Shown here: piece after piece, positions 1 through 10,200 of the stretch
How the letters are laid out: each line of letters opens with the position of its first letter
How positions within the stretch are numbered: the first letter of the stretch is position 1
From: Rhizophagus clarus
Taxonomy: Eukaryota > Glomeromycota > Glomeromycetes > Glomerales > Glomeraceae
Assembly: GCA_015698045.1 (NCBI GenBank)
Contig: BLAL01000334.1
Location: 62,001-126,000 of the forward strand
Reading direction: 5' to 3'
Length of the DNA stretch: 64,000 bases
Position numbers and translations under genes: made by a program
Notes under the pieces: model-generated
What the model saw: the letters and a program-made list of their open reading frames with translations, nothing else
The model's database searches: none
Told to the model about the DNA's origin: nothing

Positions 1-100
1 ATTTTGTAAGATTTATGTGATATTACGGTCAAAATATTATGCAAGTTTTCAATATCATAAGATTTACGCAATATTACGGTCAAAATATTCTGCAAATTTA

Positions 101-448
101 CGAAACTGTAAACTTGCGTAATATTACGGTTAAAATATTTTGAAAATTTACGAGACTGTAAACCTGCGTAATATTATGGTTAAAATATTTCAAAAATTTA
201 CGAGACTGTAAACCTGCGTAATATTATGGTTGAAATATTTTGAAAATTTATGAGACTGTAAACCTGTGTAATATTACAGTTAAAATATTTTAAAATTTAC
301 GAGACTGTAAACCTGCGTAATATTACGGTTAAAATATTTTGAAAATTTACGAGATTGTAAACCTGCGTAATATTACGGTTAAAATATTTCAAAAATTTAC
401 GAGACTGTAAACCTGCGTAATATTACAGTTAAAATATTTTAAAAATTT
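101..448. repeat. 50-bp tandem array (copy 1)
   Basis: About seven head-to-tail copies of a 50-bp unit built around gagactgtaaacctgcgtaa and tattacggttaaaatattt. Steps between matching words are 50 bp (for example cgagactgta at 151 and 201). The flanks hold more diverged units. Confidence 0.85.
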
Positions 449-645
449 AATATTACTATTCGATCGTTAAAGCTGCGTATGCAGTAGAACGTATACAAGG
501 GGCATGTGATACTATTGAATAATCAAAAATAATATAAACACCTTTTCTTTTATATAAACACCTTTTTTTTTAAGTTTGGGAAAACAAATTTATTTTTATT
601 TACGAATTTTTTATTATTTACAATTTTTATATTAAAATTAAAGTA

Positions 646-992
646 CCGTAAAATCGTGAAAATAAGCACCTCTCGAAAATAAGCACCCTGTCAATTTGCA
701 ATGGCATTTGTAAAAAATTAAAAATAAGCACCCCCATAAGCACCCCCAAAAATTAACTTTGTAACATGCTTTTTTTTTAGTAAAAAATATTTTACCGGCA
801 ATTTTTTTATTTAAAAAACTTTCTTTTTTTTCTTGTTATACCATTATTATTTATTTTTAAGTGTATTTTTAGACATGTAAGAAAAAAAAAAGAATTAAGG
901 GGTAAAAAAAAAATTCGCAAAAATAAGCACCCCTACCAAATTTTACGATCACATGATGCAAAAAAGGGGTGCTTATTTTCACGATTTTACGG
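646..992. mobile_element. Tc1/mariner-type MITE, 347 bp
   Basis: Perfect 25-bp terminal inverted repeats lie at 646-670 and 968-992; they start CCGTAAAATCGTG and end in AATAAGCACC. The element is flanked by TA on both sides (644-645 and 993-994). The paralogous block has the uninterrupted site at 2134-2135, so both borders are certain. The interior repeats the word AATAAGCACC and has no coding capacity. TA duplication and short TIRs fit a non-autonomous Tc1/mariner superfamily element; the family is inferred from these alone. Confidence 0.88.
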
Positions 993-1440
993 TAAATTCT
1001 AATTTTTATTATAACTTAATAAAAAAATACACATTTGATACTTGTTCGCTACTATTTTATAAAATAGTATTCAGGCTGTATGGCGTGGACGTCAGTATCA
1101 GTCACAGCCCAAAAAAAATGGGAGTCTCCAGCCGATATTTGGTATAGACTGGGCCTAGCTACTCACTTAATAAATAATAAAAAAATAAAAATAATTATCT
1201 TCTACAATACGTAGGTAAGTTTCTCCTTCTTCTACGATCATCACGCGTGACTAAAATTGATCAAATTTATCAAATTTAAAACATGAACGTAAATATTAAT
1301 TATAAATTTTATTATAGTATAATTACCCCATCAGGAAATTTTATAGGGCGAAAAATTGCGTAAATTTACAATTTTGTAAGTTTACGAAAGTTTATGGCAT
1401 AATATTTTGAAAAATTTCGAAATATTACATAAGTTTACAA

Positions 1441-2469
1441 TTTTGTAAGATTTATGTGATATTACGGTCAAAATATTACGCAAGTTTTCAATATCGTAAG
1501 ATTTATGCAATATTACGGTCAAAATATTCTGCAAATTTATGAAACTGTAAACCTGCGTAATATTACGGTTAAAATATTTCAAAAATTTACGAGACTGTAA
1601 ACCTGCGTAATATTACGGTTGAAATATTTTGAAAATTTACGAGACTGTAAACCTGCGTAATATTACGGTTGAAATATTTTGAAAATTTACGAGACTGTAA
1701 ACCTGCGTAATATTACGGTTAAAATATTTTGAAAATTTACGAGACTGTAAACCTGTGTAATATTACGGTTAAAATATTTCAAAAATTTACGAGACTGTAA
1801 ATCTGCGTAATATTACGGTTAAAATATTTCAAAAATTTACGAGATTGTAAACCTGCGTAATATTACGGTTAAAATATTTCAAAAATTTACGAGACTGTAA
1901 ACCTGCGTAATATTACGGTTAAAATATTTCAAAAATTTAATATTACTATTTGATCATTAAAGTTGCGTATGCAGTAGAACGTATACAAGGGGCATGTGAT
2001 ACTATTGAATAATCAAAAATAATATAAACACCTTTTCTTTTATATAAACACCTTTTTTTTTAAGTTTGGGAAAACAAATTTATTTTTATTTACGAATTTT
2101 TTATTATTTACAATTTTTATGTTAAAATTAAAGTAAATTCTAATTTTTATTATAACTTAATAAAAAAATACACATTTGATACTTGTTCGCTACTATTTTA
2201 TAAAATAGTACCCAGGCTGTACGGCGTAGACGTCAGTATCAGTCACAGCCCAAAAAAAACGTGAGTCTCTAGCTGATATTTGGTACAGACTGAGCCTAGC
2301 TACTCACTTAATAAATAATAAAAAAATAAAAATAATTATCTTCTATAATACGTAGGTAAGTTTCTCCTTCTTCTACGATCATCACGCGTGACTAAAATTG
2401 ATCAAATTTATCAAATTTAAAACATGAACGTAAATATTAATTATAAATTTTATTATAGTATAATTACCC
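1441..2469. repeat. Duplicated satellite block, copy 2
   Basis: Second copy of the block at 2-1328, without the MITE. A short linker (1329-1440) of similar tacg-rich AT sequence separates the copies. It ends at 2469, inside what reads as the last exon of the SANT-like gene, so the block probably replaced or displaced the original 3' end of that gene. Confidence 0.85.
1541..1938. repeat. 50-bp tandem array (copy 2)
   Basis: Same 50-bp unit as at 101-448, about eight copies, one unit longer than in the first block. Confidence 0.85.
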
Positions 2470-5400
2470 AGCCTCTCCCAAAATCTCGTTCTAAATTCGC
2501 GATAATATCTTTGGCCAGTACGCGTCCACAGCCGCCGCCCAGGGTTACCATTACGATAAAGAACATAGTTCTAAATAAAATCAGTTAAATATTCGATAAA
2601 TACATTTAATTTATATGAATGTAATTTTATTTATTTACTTACATAGTAATCCCTGACGAGGTTCCTCCACTTTTGGCTGCACTGTTGCCCAGAAACCCTC
2701 GTTCGAAATATTCTATTTATTCTGATTCAATTAAATGGATTGGTTAATTTGAATTTAACTTCTCTACCGGGTTCGCATCGGTATAGACCAAGGCGAAGTG
2801 ATTTCCCCGCTCTTATGGGTCATTTACATCGATCCTCTTTTGACTGTTTTGAAATCCGAGATGTTGGATCCTTATGTATTACGATCCCCATCATTATCTT
2901 CCGCTGATACGGTCTCTATTCCTGATATTTCTATCAACAATCTGGTCTTTATGGATGATTCCACTCTTATTTCTTCATCGAAGGCTGGACTGGAACATAT
3001 GTTATCAATTACAGAAGAATTCTATTCGTTGAACAATACTTCTGCCAACCATCAGAAATATGTCTTGATATCAAATTCATTGCCTTTAACCACCACATCC
3101 ACTATTCTCCCTGTGGAATTTCACTTATCCTTATCGTCTTTGAACGATATTTCTTCCATCTCCGTTACCCCGCTTTCTATTACTTCTTCTTTTCGCTTTT
3201 TAGGGGTATGGTTTAATATCAAAGGCTCTCATGATTTTGTCAGAAAACAAATAGCCAGTGAATGTAATTCGTTCGCCGCCACTCTTCGCCCGGCCAAGCT
3301 CTCTGCTAAACAAGTGGTTTACCTATATAACTCGGTGCTCATTCCTAAACTCGAGTACCGCATGCAAGTTACCCACCTTTCAGCATCAGATTGTTATGCT
3401 GCTACACGATCCGTACGCTCTCTCGTCAAGCATAAGGCTAACTTTTCCCGTTCTCTTCCCAATCCTATACTTTACCTTTCCCAAGCTTTGGGCTTGATTA
3501 ATCTATCCTTTCATCTGACACAATGTCATGTTAATAATTTATTTTTGATGGCTAATTCTTCTACACCTTTTATTCAGCGCTTGTTTATTTATAGACTATT
3601 GTTGATACAGTTTAGGTTTTTGATTCCTATTTCTCCTTTGATGGTGGATGATTGGTCCTTATGGTCCAACATGAATATTTTTAAATGTGACTATATCGCG
3701 TGCACTATTGTCTCCATGGTTTCTACCCCCTTCCGCTTGCAACACGCTCAGTTCTCTTCTACGTTACCGGACCTTACTCTTTCTGGTCATACTCCTTTAT
3801 ATTTGTGTATGAGCCCGCAGGTTTTTAAAGCTTGCCTCAAGGTCCTCCGGAAACGTCACCTCTTTTACTTATCACAATTAATTGCGCCCTCTGGCTCTCA
3901 TCTCATTTCCTGGACAGCTTATCGCACTGCTTATATTGCCCAACTTGAGGATAAGCGTGGCCGTTCCCTCTTTCATAAATGGTACTTGGACATCAAGGCC
4001 CATACGACCCTTCCCGGCTCTCATGATCAGTTGTTTGATCAGTATGTACGCCCTCCTTCTGTCACTTCTTCTATTGTTTTACTCCCCGGTGCCACTACAA
4101 CGCAAAAGAATCGTCATTGGCTCATCACGCTTGATGGCAACGGTGCTCCTCTCTTCGGCAAACAACTTAGCGTCCAACCCAAGAAAGATACCTGTGTGAT
4201 TGTCCATTGGATATCTGACTGTCTCTCTTCTCCAGGTGATGTTGTCCGCCTTCGTCCCTGTCCAGGCTGTGACGCACATGTTCTGTTTCCTTCGGCTAGT
4301 AAATATTCTGCCGTCCCGCCTCGCTGTACCTTCAAGATTTCTTTGTTGCGATCCATGATTTTGCCTACAAATTGTGAACGCATTCATCAATCTACTTTGG
4401 AAGTCATTTCTCCTCATACTTGGGCTGATCTTAGTCTCACAGTTATTCCTTATTATCAGCGTCTTGATCTTTTGCCAGATTTTTCCTCTTCTTCCTCTAT
4501 TATTGCGGATGATCTTATCGTGTCTCCCTTTATAGATAATCAATCTTCGTTTTCTTCATCAGTTCCTCTCCCGTCAGGCTCTCACTATCGTTATTATACT
4601 GATGGTTCTTTGATTAACCTCGGAACACCTGAAGTCTCGATGGGTTGGTCTTGGGTTCAAATAATCCCCGACGCTGGATATCTTAACTCTGTTGCTACAT
4701 ATGCGCACGGTACTATACGGAACTGGCCTTCCTCTACCAGAGCTGAAGCTGCTGCAATTTACGCTGCTTTAAGCGTCACTCCGGCTGATTCTACTGTTAC
4801 TATTTACACGGACTCCCAAGCTGCCATTGATGGTTTGCGACTATGTGCATCTTCTTCCTACTCTAACAGTCGTCTGTTTTACAAAACTACTAACTTCGAG
4901 CTGTGGGCTTCTATTGAGCGACTTGTTCATTCCAAAAGTCTCGCGGTCTTCCCCGTCAAAGTCAAAGGTCATGATGGCAACTACTGGAACGAATTTGCTG
5001 ATTCTCTTGCGAATTCCGCTCATCACTCTGATACAGCTCCTCTTTTGCCCGTGGACGCTTACACTTCCTCGCATCCTGTCCGTCTGGTGTATGACAATGT
5101 GGTTTGTGAATCTAATCCCAGGCGGCTCTTCAAGCTCCACTTCCAGGCCACCCTTTTGAAGGACCTTTTATCTCTCAAACGTTTTCAATTTATATATTGC
5201 CTGTTTGACAGCGACGACTATGTAGTGGACTGGGAACTTACCTGGTTTACTCTTAATTTTTCCCCGGCTCATGATGCTTCCTTCCAGGCTTCTCACGCCG
5301 CAAGACATTACACTTTCAAGTTTAAACTCTTCCTCGATGACTTGCCTCTCCTGGAAAAGTTAAAAGTCACCCGTTCCGATCTCTATATTGATCTTCTTAC

Positions 5401-6503
5401 ATGCCGTTCGTGTCGTGATCGTATGGAGGACTTGATGCACCTGATCCTCTGCTCTAAACGCCGATCTGTCATGCATCAGATATTGCAATCTTATCAAAAT
5501 CACTTATTCTCTAAGCTCCGTGAAGCTGGTGAAATGGCTGATCAAGATCCTACACCCTTGCTCAGGAAACTCTCTTCTCTTTCTTGTTGGACCATCTCTT
5601 CCTCTAACTGGTCCTCTTACGCGCTCATCCGGGGCTGTTTACCTGCTATGTTTATTAACTTATTTGTCAATTTATCCATTTCCAGGTCGTCTGCTATGAA
5701 AGTCGTAGCTGCGATACATAATAATTTCATCCGAAAACTTAGAACACGCATCTGGAATCCGCGTACTTATGACAAGAGTAAATGGGAAGACGCGATGAAC
5801 ATTACCCTTAAATTGAAAACTACTCCTCGGCCATCCGATTTGCCTGCCACGTCGTATGTGCCTTTCTCCTCGTTACCTCCTCCGACCCATCTCGTGACTT
5901 CACGTGACTCCGAAGTTGATTGGATTAAGAACTCGTTGATTCAAGGTTTGCCATGGTTTAAACATTTGTCGGGTTTTATGGGTTGTCTAACGGTGCTACT
6001 TAATAACAGCTTTTGCAGGATGGGATGTCAATTTTTATAGTGGGCGTGTTATCCGTTATTTTGTTAGCATAGTTGCTTCTACTTTGGTTGGAATATATCA
6101 AGGGGGAAGATCTAGGGAAATTTAGTGTAATGCGATTATTCTTTTAGTTTAATTTTATTACTTTATTTTTACTTAGGAGACTATATAGTTTTGTTTTTAG
6201 TTAGTTTTATTTTCTTTTGTTTCTTTTTATTTTATGTAAATTGTATCAAGTTAATAATGATTAATAAAGATAAAGGCTACTATGCCGCATTTGCCTTGAA
6301 TTTAAATTCTTTCTTAAAGAAATTATAGATATTAGTCATATGAACCTATTGGCAACAGAGTCCCAAAAATCATAGCGGCTTCTACTATTAATATTGTGGT
6401 AGGCGCGGTTTCTGTCTCGGCGTATGTCAACAAGTTCATCCATCATAGCCCAGTTCCAATGGACGTTATAGTGGGAACGACGTGAACGTGTGTGGCGAGG
6501 CAT
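2382..6503 (-). CDS. Myb/SANT-like (MADF-type) protein, split by a LINE
   Basis: I read three exons on the minus strand: 6503-6346 (start MPRHTRSRR), 2712-2643 and 2570 to about 2382. Phases agree: 52 codons plus AG, then A plus 23 codons, then phase 0. Spliced, exon 1 gives a SANT-type helix region (WNWAMMDELVDIRRDRN, then YDFWDSVANR), exon 2 gives VSGQQCSQKWRNLVRDYY and exon 3 gives an RYYREFRTRFWERLG tail. This matches the plan of the SANT-like gene at 19747-20466 residue by residue, including WxxxxL, QC/KC, K-W/F and the final FW. The likely role is DNA binding; the target is unknown. Intron 1 holds the whole 3.5-kb LINE. After 2470 the frame runs into the satellite block for about 29 codons, so the native C-terminus is probably lost. 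An upstream in-frame start at 6632 is possible but less family-like. Confidence 0.62.
2764..6295 (+). mobile_element. 5'-truncated non-LTR retrotransposon (LINE) with RNase H
   Basis: Insertion bounded by an imperfect 15-bp target duplication (ttgaatttaacttct at 2749-2763; ttgaatttaaattct at 6296-6310, one mismatch). The left end enters directly inside the reverse transcriptase (IGIDQGEVISPLLW), so ORF1, endonuclease and half of the RT are missing, as is common for target-primed reverse transcription. The 3' UTR (6041-6295) is T-rich and ends ttaataaagataaaggctac then tatgccgcatttgcc, with no long poly(A). It lies in an intron of a minus-strand gene, antisense to it. Confidence 0.85.
2765..6040 (+). 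CDS. LINE ORF2 C-terminal part: reverse transcriptase / RNase H
   Basis: The reading frame is open from the 5' junction, so the first GTG at 2798 is not a real start. Counting from 2798, residues 1-15 are the RT QGxxxSPLLW region and residues 51-54 are FMDD, the catalytic box usually written YADD. A thumb-like section with FRFLGVWF follows. An RNase H1 domain lies at about 595-740: YYTDGS (D), RAEAAAIYAAL (E), IYTDSQAAI (D) and NEFADSLANSA (D), so all four acidic residues are present. A C-x2-C...H...C segment (TCRSCRDRMEDLMHLILC) follows at about 865-885. The frame is uninterrupted for 1080 codons, implying a fairly recent insertion. It cannot act alone because the endonuclease and RT fingers are missing. 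Confidence 0.85.
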   Translation, partial: YRVRIGIDQGEVISPLLWVIYIDPLLTVLKSEMLDPYVLRSPSLSSADTVSIPDISINNLVFMDDSTLISSSKAGLEHMLSITEEFYSLNNTSANHQKYVLISNSLPLTTTSTILPVEFHLSLSSLNDISSISVTPLSITSSFRFLGVWFNIKGSHDFVRKQIASECNSFAATLRPAKLSAKQVVYLYNSVLIPKLEYRMQVTHLSASDCYAATRSVRSLVKHKANFSRSLPNPILYLSQALGLINLSFHLTQCHVNNLFLMANSSTPFIQRLFIYRLLLIQFRFLIPISPLMVDDWSLWSNMNIFKCDYIACTIVSMVSTPFRLQHAQFSSTLPDLTLSGHTPLYLCMSPQVFKACLKVLRKRHLFYLSQLIAPSGSHLISWTAYRTAYIAQLEDKRGRSLFHKWYLDIKAHTTLPGSHDQLFDQYVRPPSVTSSIVLLPGATTTQKNRHWLITLDGNGAPLFGKQLSVQPKKDTCVIVHWISDCLSSPGDVVRLRPCPGCDAHVLFPSASKYSAVPPRCTFKISLLRSMILPTNCERIHQSTLEVISPHTWADLSLTVIPYYQRLDLLPDFSSSSSIIADDLIVSPFIDNQSSFSSSVPLPSGSHYRYYTDGSLINLGTPEVSMGWSWVQIIPDAGYLNSVATYAHGTIRNWPSSTRAEAAAIYAALSVTPADSTVTIYTDSQAAIDGLRLCASSSYSNSRLFYKTTNFELWASIERLVHSKSLAVFPVKVKGHDGNYWNEFADSLANSAHHSDTAPLLPVDAYTSSHPVRLVYDNVVCESNPRRLFKLHFQATLLKDLLSLKRFQFIYCLFDSDDYVVDWELTWFTLNFSPAHDASFQASHAARHYTFKFKLFLDDLPLLEKLKVTRSDLYIDLLTCRSCRDRMEDLMHLILCSKRRSVMHQILQSYQNHLFSKLREAGEMADQDPTPLLRKLSSLSCWTISSSNWSSYALIRGCLPAMFINLFVNLSISRSSAMKVVAAIHNNFIRKLRTRIWNPRTYDKSKWEDAMNITLKLKTTPRPSDLPATSYVPFSSLPPPTHLVTSRDSEVDWIKNSLIQGLPWFKHLSGFMGCLTVLLNNSFCRMGCQFL

Positions 6504-6954
6504 TATAAATTTAGATTTGATTTTTATAATTTGATTTTGGGATGAGTAAAAATTTGAAAGAAAGTCGTAAAATGTCACTTTAAATAAAATTTGAACAATA
6601 CCTCTTTGGTTTGATTTTATTTCTCGTTTCAATTAAAATTTAATTTATTACACTTTTCATCATTAAATATATTAATTAAATCTCATGCGGATATAGATTA
6701 TCTAAATATAAATATCATGATTAAATCAAAAAATAAAAAAAAATCTTAGTTTGATTTCAGTTTCATTTCAATTAAAAATAATTGAAAATCATGTACATGT
6801 TTAATTGTTTTAAATATAAATATCAATATATCATATTTAAAAATAAAACAATTTATTATTAGCACATTCTATTGAATTTTAAATATTTCGCATACATTTC
6901 TTAAAAAAATTAATTTTTTTTAATCAATTTAATTAAAAATAATTAAATATTTTG

Positions 6955-7215
6955 CGTACATTTCTTAAAAAAATCATAAAAAAAATCTTGTACATCGTAC
7001 ATACAATTACTAAATATCATCCCCTTATGATAAATAAAAAATTACGCAACACAAATTCAACACAAATTTAACAAATTTAACGAAATTTGGCCAAAATTAA
7101 TAATTTTTTATCAGAATTATCAACACAAATTGAACACAAATTTCAGTCACGATTTATTTATGTCACACCCAGGTTGTTAATAATTAAATAAATAAATCTG
7201 CATTTTATTTATGAT
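6955..7215. repeat. Left inverted arm of the Plavaka-like composite
   Basis: This sequence recurs in reverse complement at 26430-26705, with words such as acaattactaaatat, atccccttatgataaat, cgaaatttggccaaaatta and cgatttatttatgtca. It is rich in the direct word acacaaatt. Each arm lies just 3' of an outward-reading gene of the element (Plavaka transposase here, partner gene there), as terminal or subterminal repeats of a DNA transposon should. I could not fix the exact terminus or a target duplication. From 6504 to 6955 I see only AT-rich sequence upstream of the SANT-like gene. Confidence 0.65.
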
Positions 7216-7289
7216 ATGCAAAACGTGACCATAAATTCTTTTAAGGATATAATTTTATTAAAATAAATCAAAACTCCTATATCAAGTGA

Positions 7290-10200
7290 CTAAAAAATAT
7301 ATTTATTTACGAAATATTCATTTTGTTTATCAAATCGGGGTACTATGTGAACGACACCATGTATAGACTCTATAGCTACAAAGTTATATAATTCTATCAA
7401 TTTTAAGTGAGGACATCCATATAAATATGGGTTTCTTTTAGATTTAAAATCGTACCATTGAATTAATGCGAGATTTAGCGGTGAGTCTGTTAATACTTCT
7501 GCTAACAATAAGGCCTATAAATAATAAATATTTATTAATACTTTTATAATAAATTATTACATAAATTGGAAAAATACCTGTCCATAACAAAGTCCTTTGT
7601 CTGATATATAATCATTTGATTCTTCAGAATCCATTGAAATAGCTATGTCGCTAAACCATACTTTATTATGATACCTGTTTGTGGCACGCATTATGGCACC
7701 ATTTTCCAGTGTTACCAATCCGTATATGTTTATTTGGGTTTCACCAATAATTGTGAAACCATCAAGTAAATCTAGATATGAATCCAGACAACTTATAAAT
7801 CTAGCAAAACCAGTCTGCATTTTATTGTCTATGGAATCTTTTTTTTCATTAAAAAATGTATTTGCATCTTGTAAAGAGAATTCAAAGAGTCTTGCAGAAA
7901 ATTTACAAGTGCGAGGTGTTTTTGCCAGATTCACTGAATGTTGAGACATTCTAATAGATATTGCTTGACATTTTATCTATTAATTTAATTTCCATCTTAA
8001 ATTATATAATAAATATATACAATAAATAAATTTTCAAATACTTACAGTTCGTAAAAGCTGAGGTTTGACATCTTTTTTATTGCTAATTCGGTAGGGTATT
8101 TTAACGAAATATTTGTGAAGACTTTCGTAAGTTTCTGTAGTATAGCCATTTATTGCGCCATAAGATCGTATTGAGTCAATAATATGATAAACCCATGTAT
8201 GCAATTTAGGTAACTTCAAATTGGAAGGAGAAACAAATTTAAAAGCCTTGACAAACATCCGGGCCCATCTATGTATTGCATCCTAAAATTTAAATGTTAA
8301 TTTAATTTATTTAATTTAAATTTTCAATTTTACTAAAATTTTAATACATACATTAAATTTCTCCAAGTCACTTTCACTAAATTCTTCATATCTACTTAAA
8401 ATATACATTTCATTCCAATATTTGTACAATTTCGTAAGATTATCATTATTTACAAAATTATCTACTTCGTTATTATTATCATTATATAAATTATCAATAA
8501 CAAATATCATGACTTTCATCAAACTTCGATATTCACTAGCAGTTAATCTTGCAATTGACTGCAGTCCATTGGAAAAAATTTTAATGCCGGGAAAATGTGG
8601 AATTGCTGCTAGACGGCGATCTACTTCTTCAACTAATTTATTACCATTAACATGTTGCGATTTTAAGATATCGCACGTGAAGATAATTTGATAATGAAAT
8701 AATCCTAAATCTAAATGATGCATTCTGTCAGGAACAGTAGCCAAGTAGATATTTATATTCCTTGATAATATAAATATTTATAATTAATATATATATATGT
8801 TATTATAATTATTTTTACTTTTGCATACTTACGGTAAATCCCAAAAAAAATTATGTACAGATTCTATGCAAACAGATCTTTGTGTATCATTTTCAAAATG
8901 TTTACGCATTTCATCATGAGTTCTTAGTATTACATCGTTAACCGATAAGTCTATATTTGCAAGATTTTCCCTTTTAACTAAACAGGAGTGACATGAAAGA
9001 TTTGAATTGGAGGATTTATAAACTAAACAAAAACTTGCAGCCTCCGGCCAATCTGCAATAATAGTTGAAACTCTAGGATAAAACCAGGTATTTTCATTAT
9101 TTATAAAAAGGTCTATACCATCATTTAATAAAATAATTGGTTCTAGTAAATAATGTAAAGATTTATGAAAGGTATCACGAACCAGATCTTTATTTGCAGC
9201 TTCTAAAATTGGTAAATATCCCAAAAGTTGCTTTGCATCCTGTTTATTACGACGCCATATTGGGATATTACCTAATGTAATATATATTGGATGCAATTGA
9301 CTTTTTCCTAATGTATCTGTAGTTGTTGCATCTGAATATAAAATAATTGATAATAATTTGGAAACAGTAGGTAAGGATTTTTGCGTAGTTTTCCACCATT
9401 TTCCAGTGTTTTGTTCACTGTAAATACTTTCTCTATTATACTATAAAATTTTTTTTTTTTTTTTTTTTTTTTTAGTCAAATCAAATGCATAATTTTATTA
9501 AAGTTGATCCAAGAATCAAAATACAAATAAAGTAATATACCGTCTCATCTACAGGAGCCGCAGCTACAAGTGACAAATACCTGAAATGACTAACTATCCT
9601 AGCCTATTCTCATAAAATATAATAGGAAGTCTAGAAATAGATTTAAGGAATAAGGGAATCGAAAAAAAAATAAAAAAAAAATATTCTAAAAAGAAAACAA
9701 TGTAAAAACAAATATATAACTAAATCAAAATGATTCCTAAGTTAAAAGCCGATAAACCTAATTAACTAAATTATATAAATTGTTCCAAAAGGGCCTTTAG
9801 TCCTGCTACTAAATGTTTCACATCCGGCCTATTGGACTGGTTGGACTTGGAGCGAGAGTTCTTCTTATAAGTCGAACCAGAATTCGAGGAAGTGTTTTCT
9901 TTTTTGTTCTGGTTATGACACCTGTGGTTGTCTGAAAATTGTTGATTAGTATTTGGATGAGGTGGCTTAAAGCGCCGAGAAGTATTGCCAGTATTGCCAA
10001 TTCTAACTGGAGAATGCTTTTTGAATCCAAGTCTGGGAGAGGAATAACGACACCATGACAAATTAATATCATTCCACGGCTGAGGAGTACTTATACATTT
10101 TGAAACCTGATCCCATGTCGCAAAGTACCCAATCAACTTTCTTTGTCCTTAGGATTCTTTAATAATCTTAAATGATTTCATTCCACTCTCAGTTAAAAAT

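Larger units (their letters stand above)
2..1328. repeat. Duplicated satellite block, copy 1
   Basis: Bases 2-1328 are repeated in direct orientation at 1441-2469, at high identity by eye. The block holds a 50-bp tandem array, a T-rich spacer, a palindromic stretch around actattttataaaatagt and a tail ending aattaccc. This copy differs from the second by one 50-bp unit less and by a 347-bp MITE plus its 2-bp target duplication. The coordinate offset falls from 1490 to 1141, exactly the 349 bp expected. I see no gene in it. The left end is cut by the window edge, so more copies may lie outside. Confidence 0.85.

Noticed and set aside
4079-4543. 154-codon minus-strand ORF inside the LINE
   Set aside because: Antisense shadow of the RT/RNase H frame, with no family-like text.
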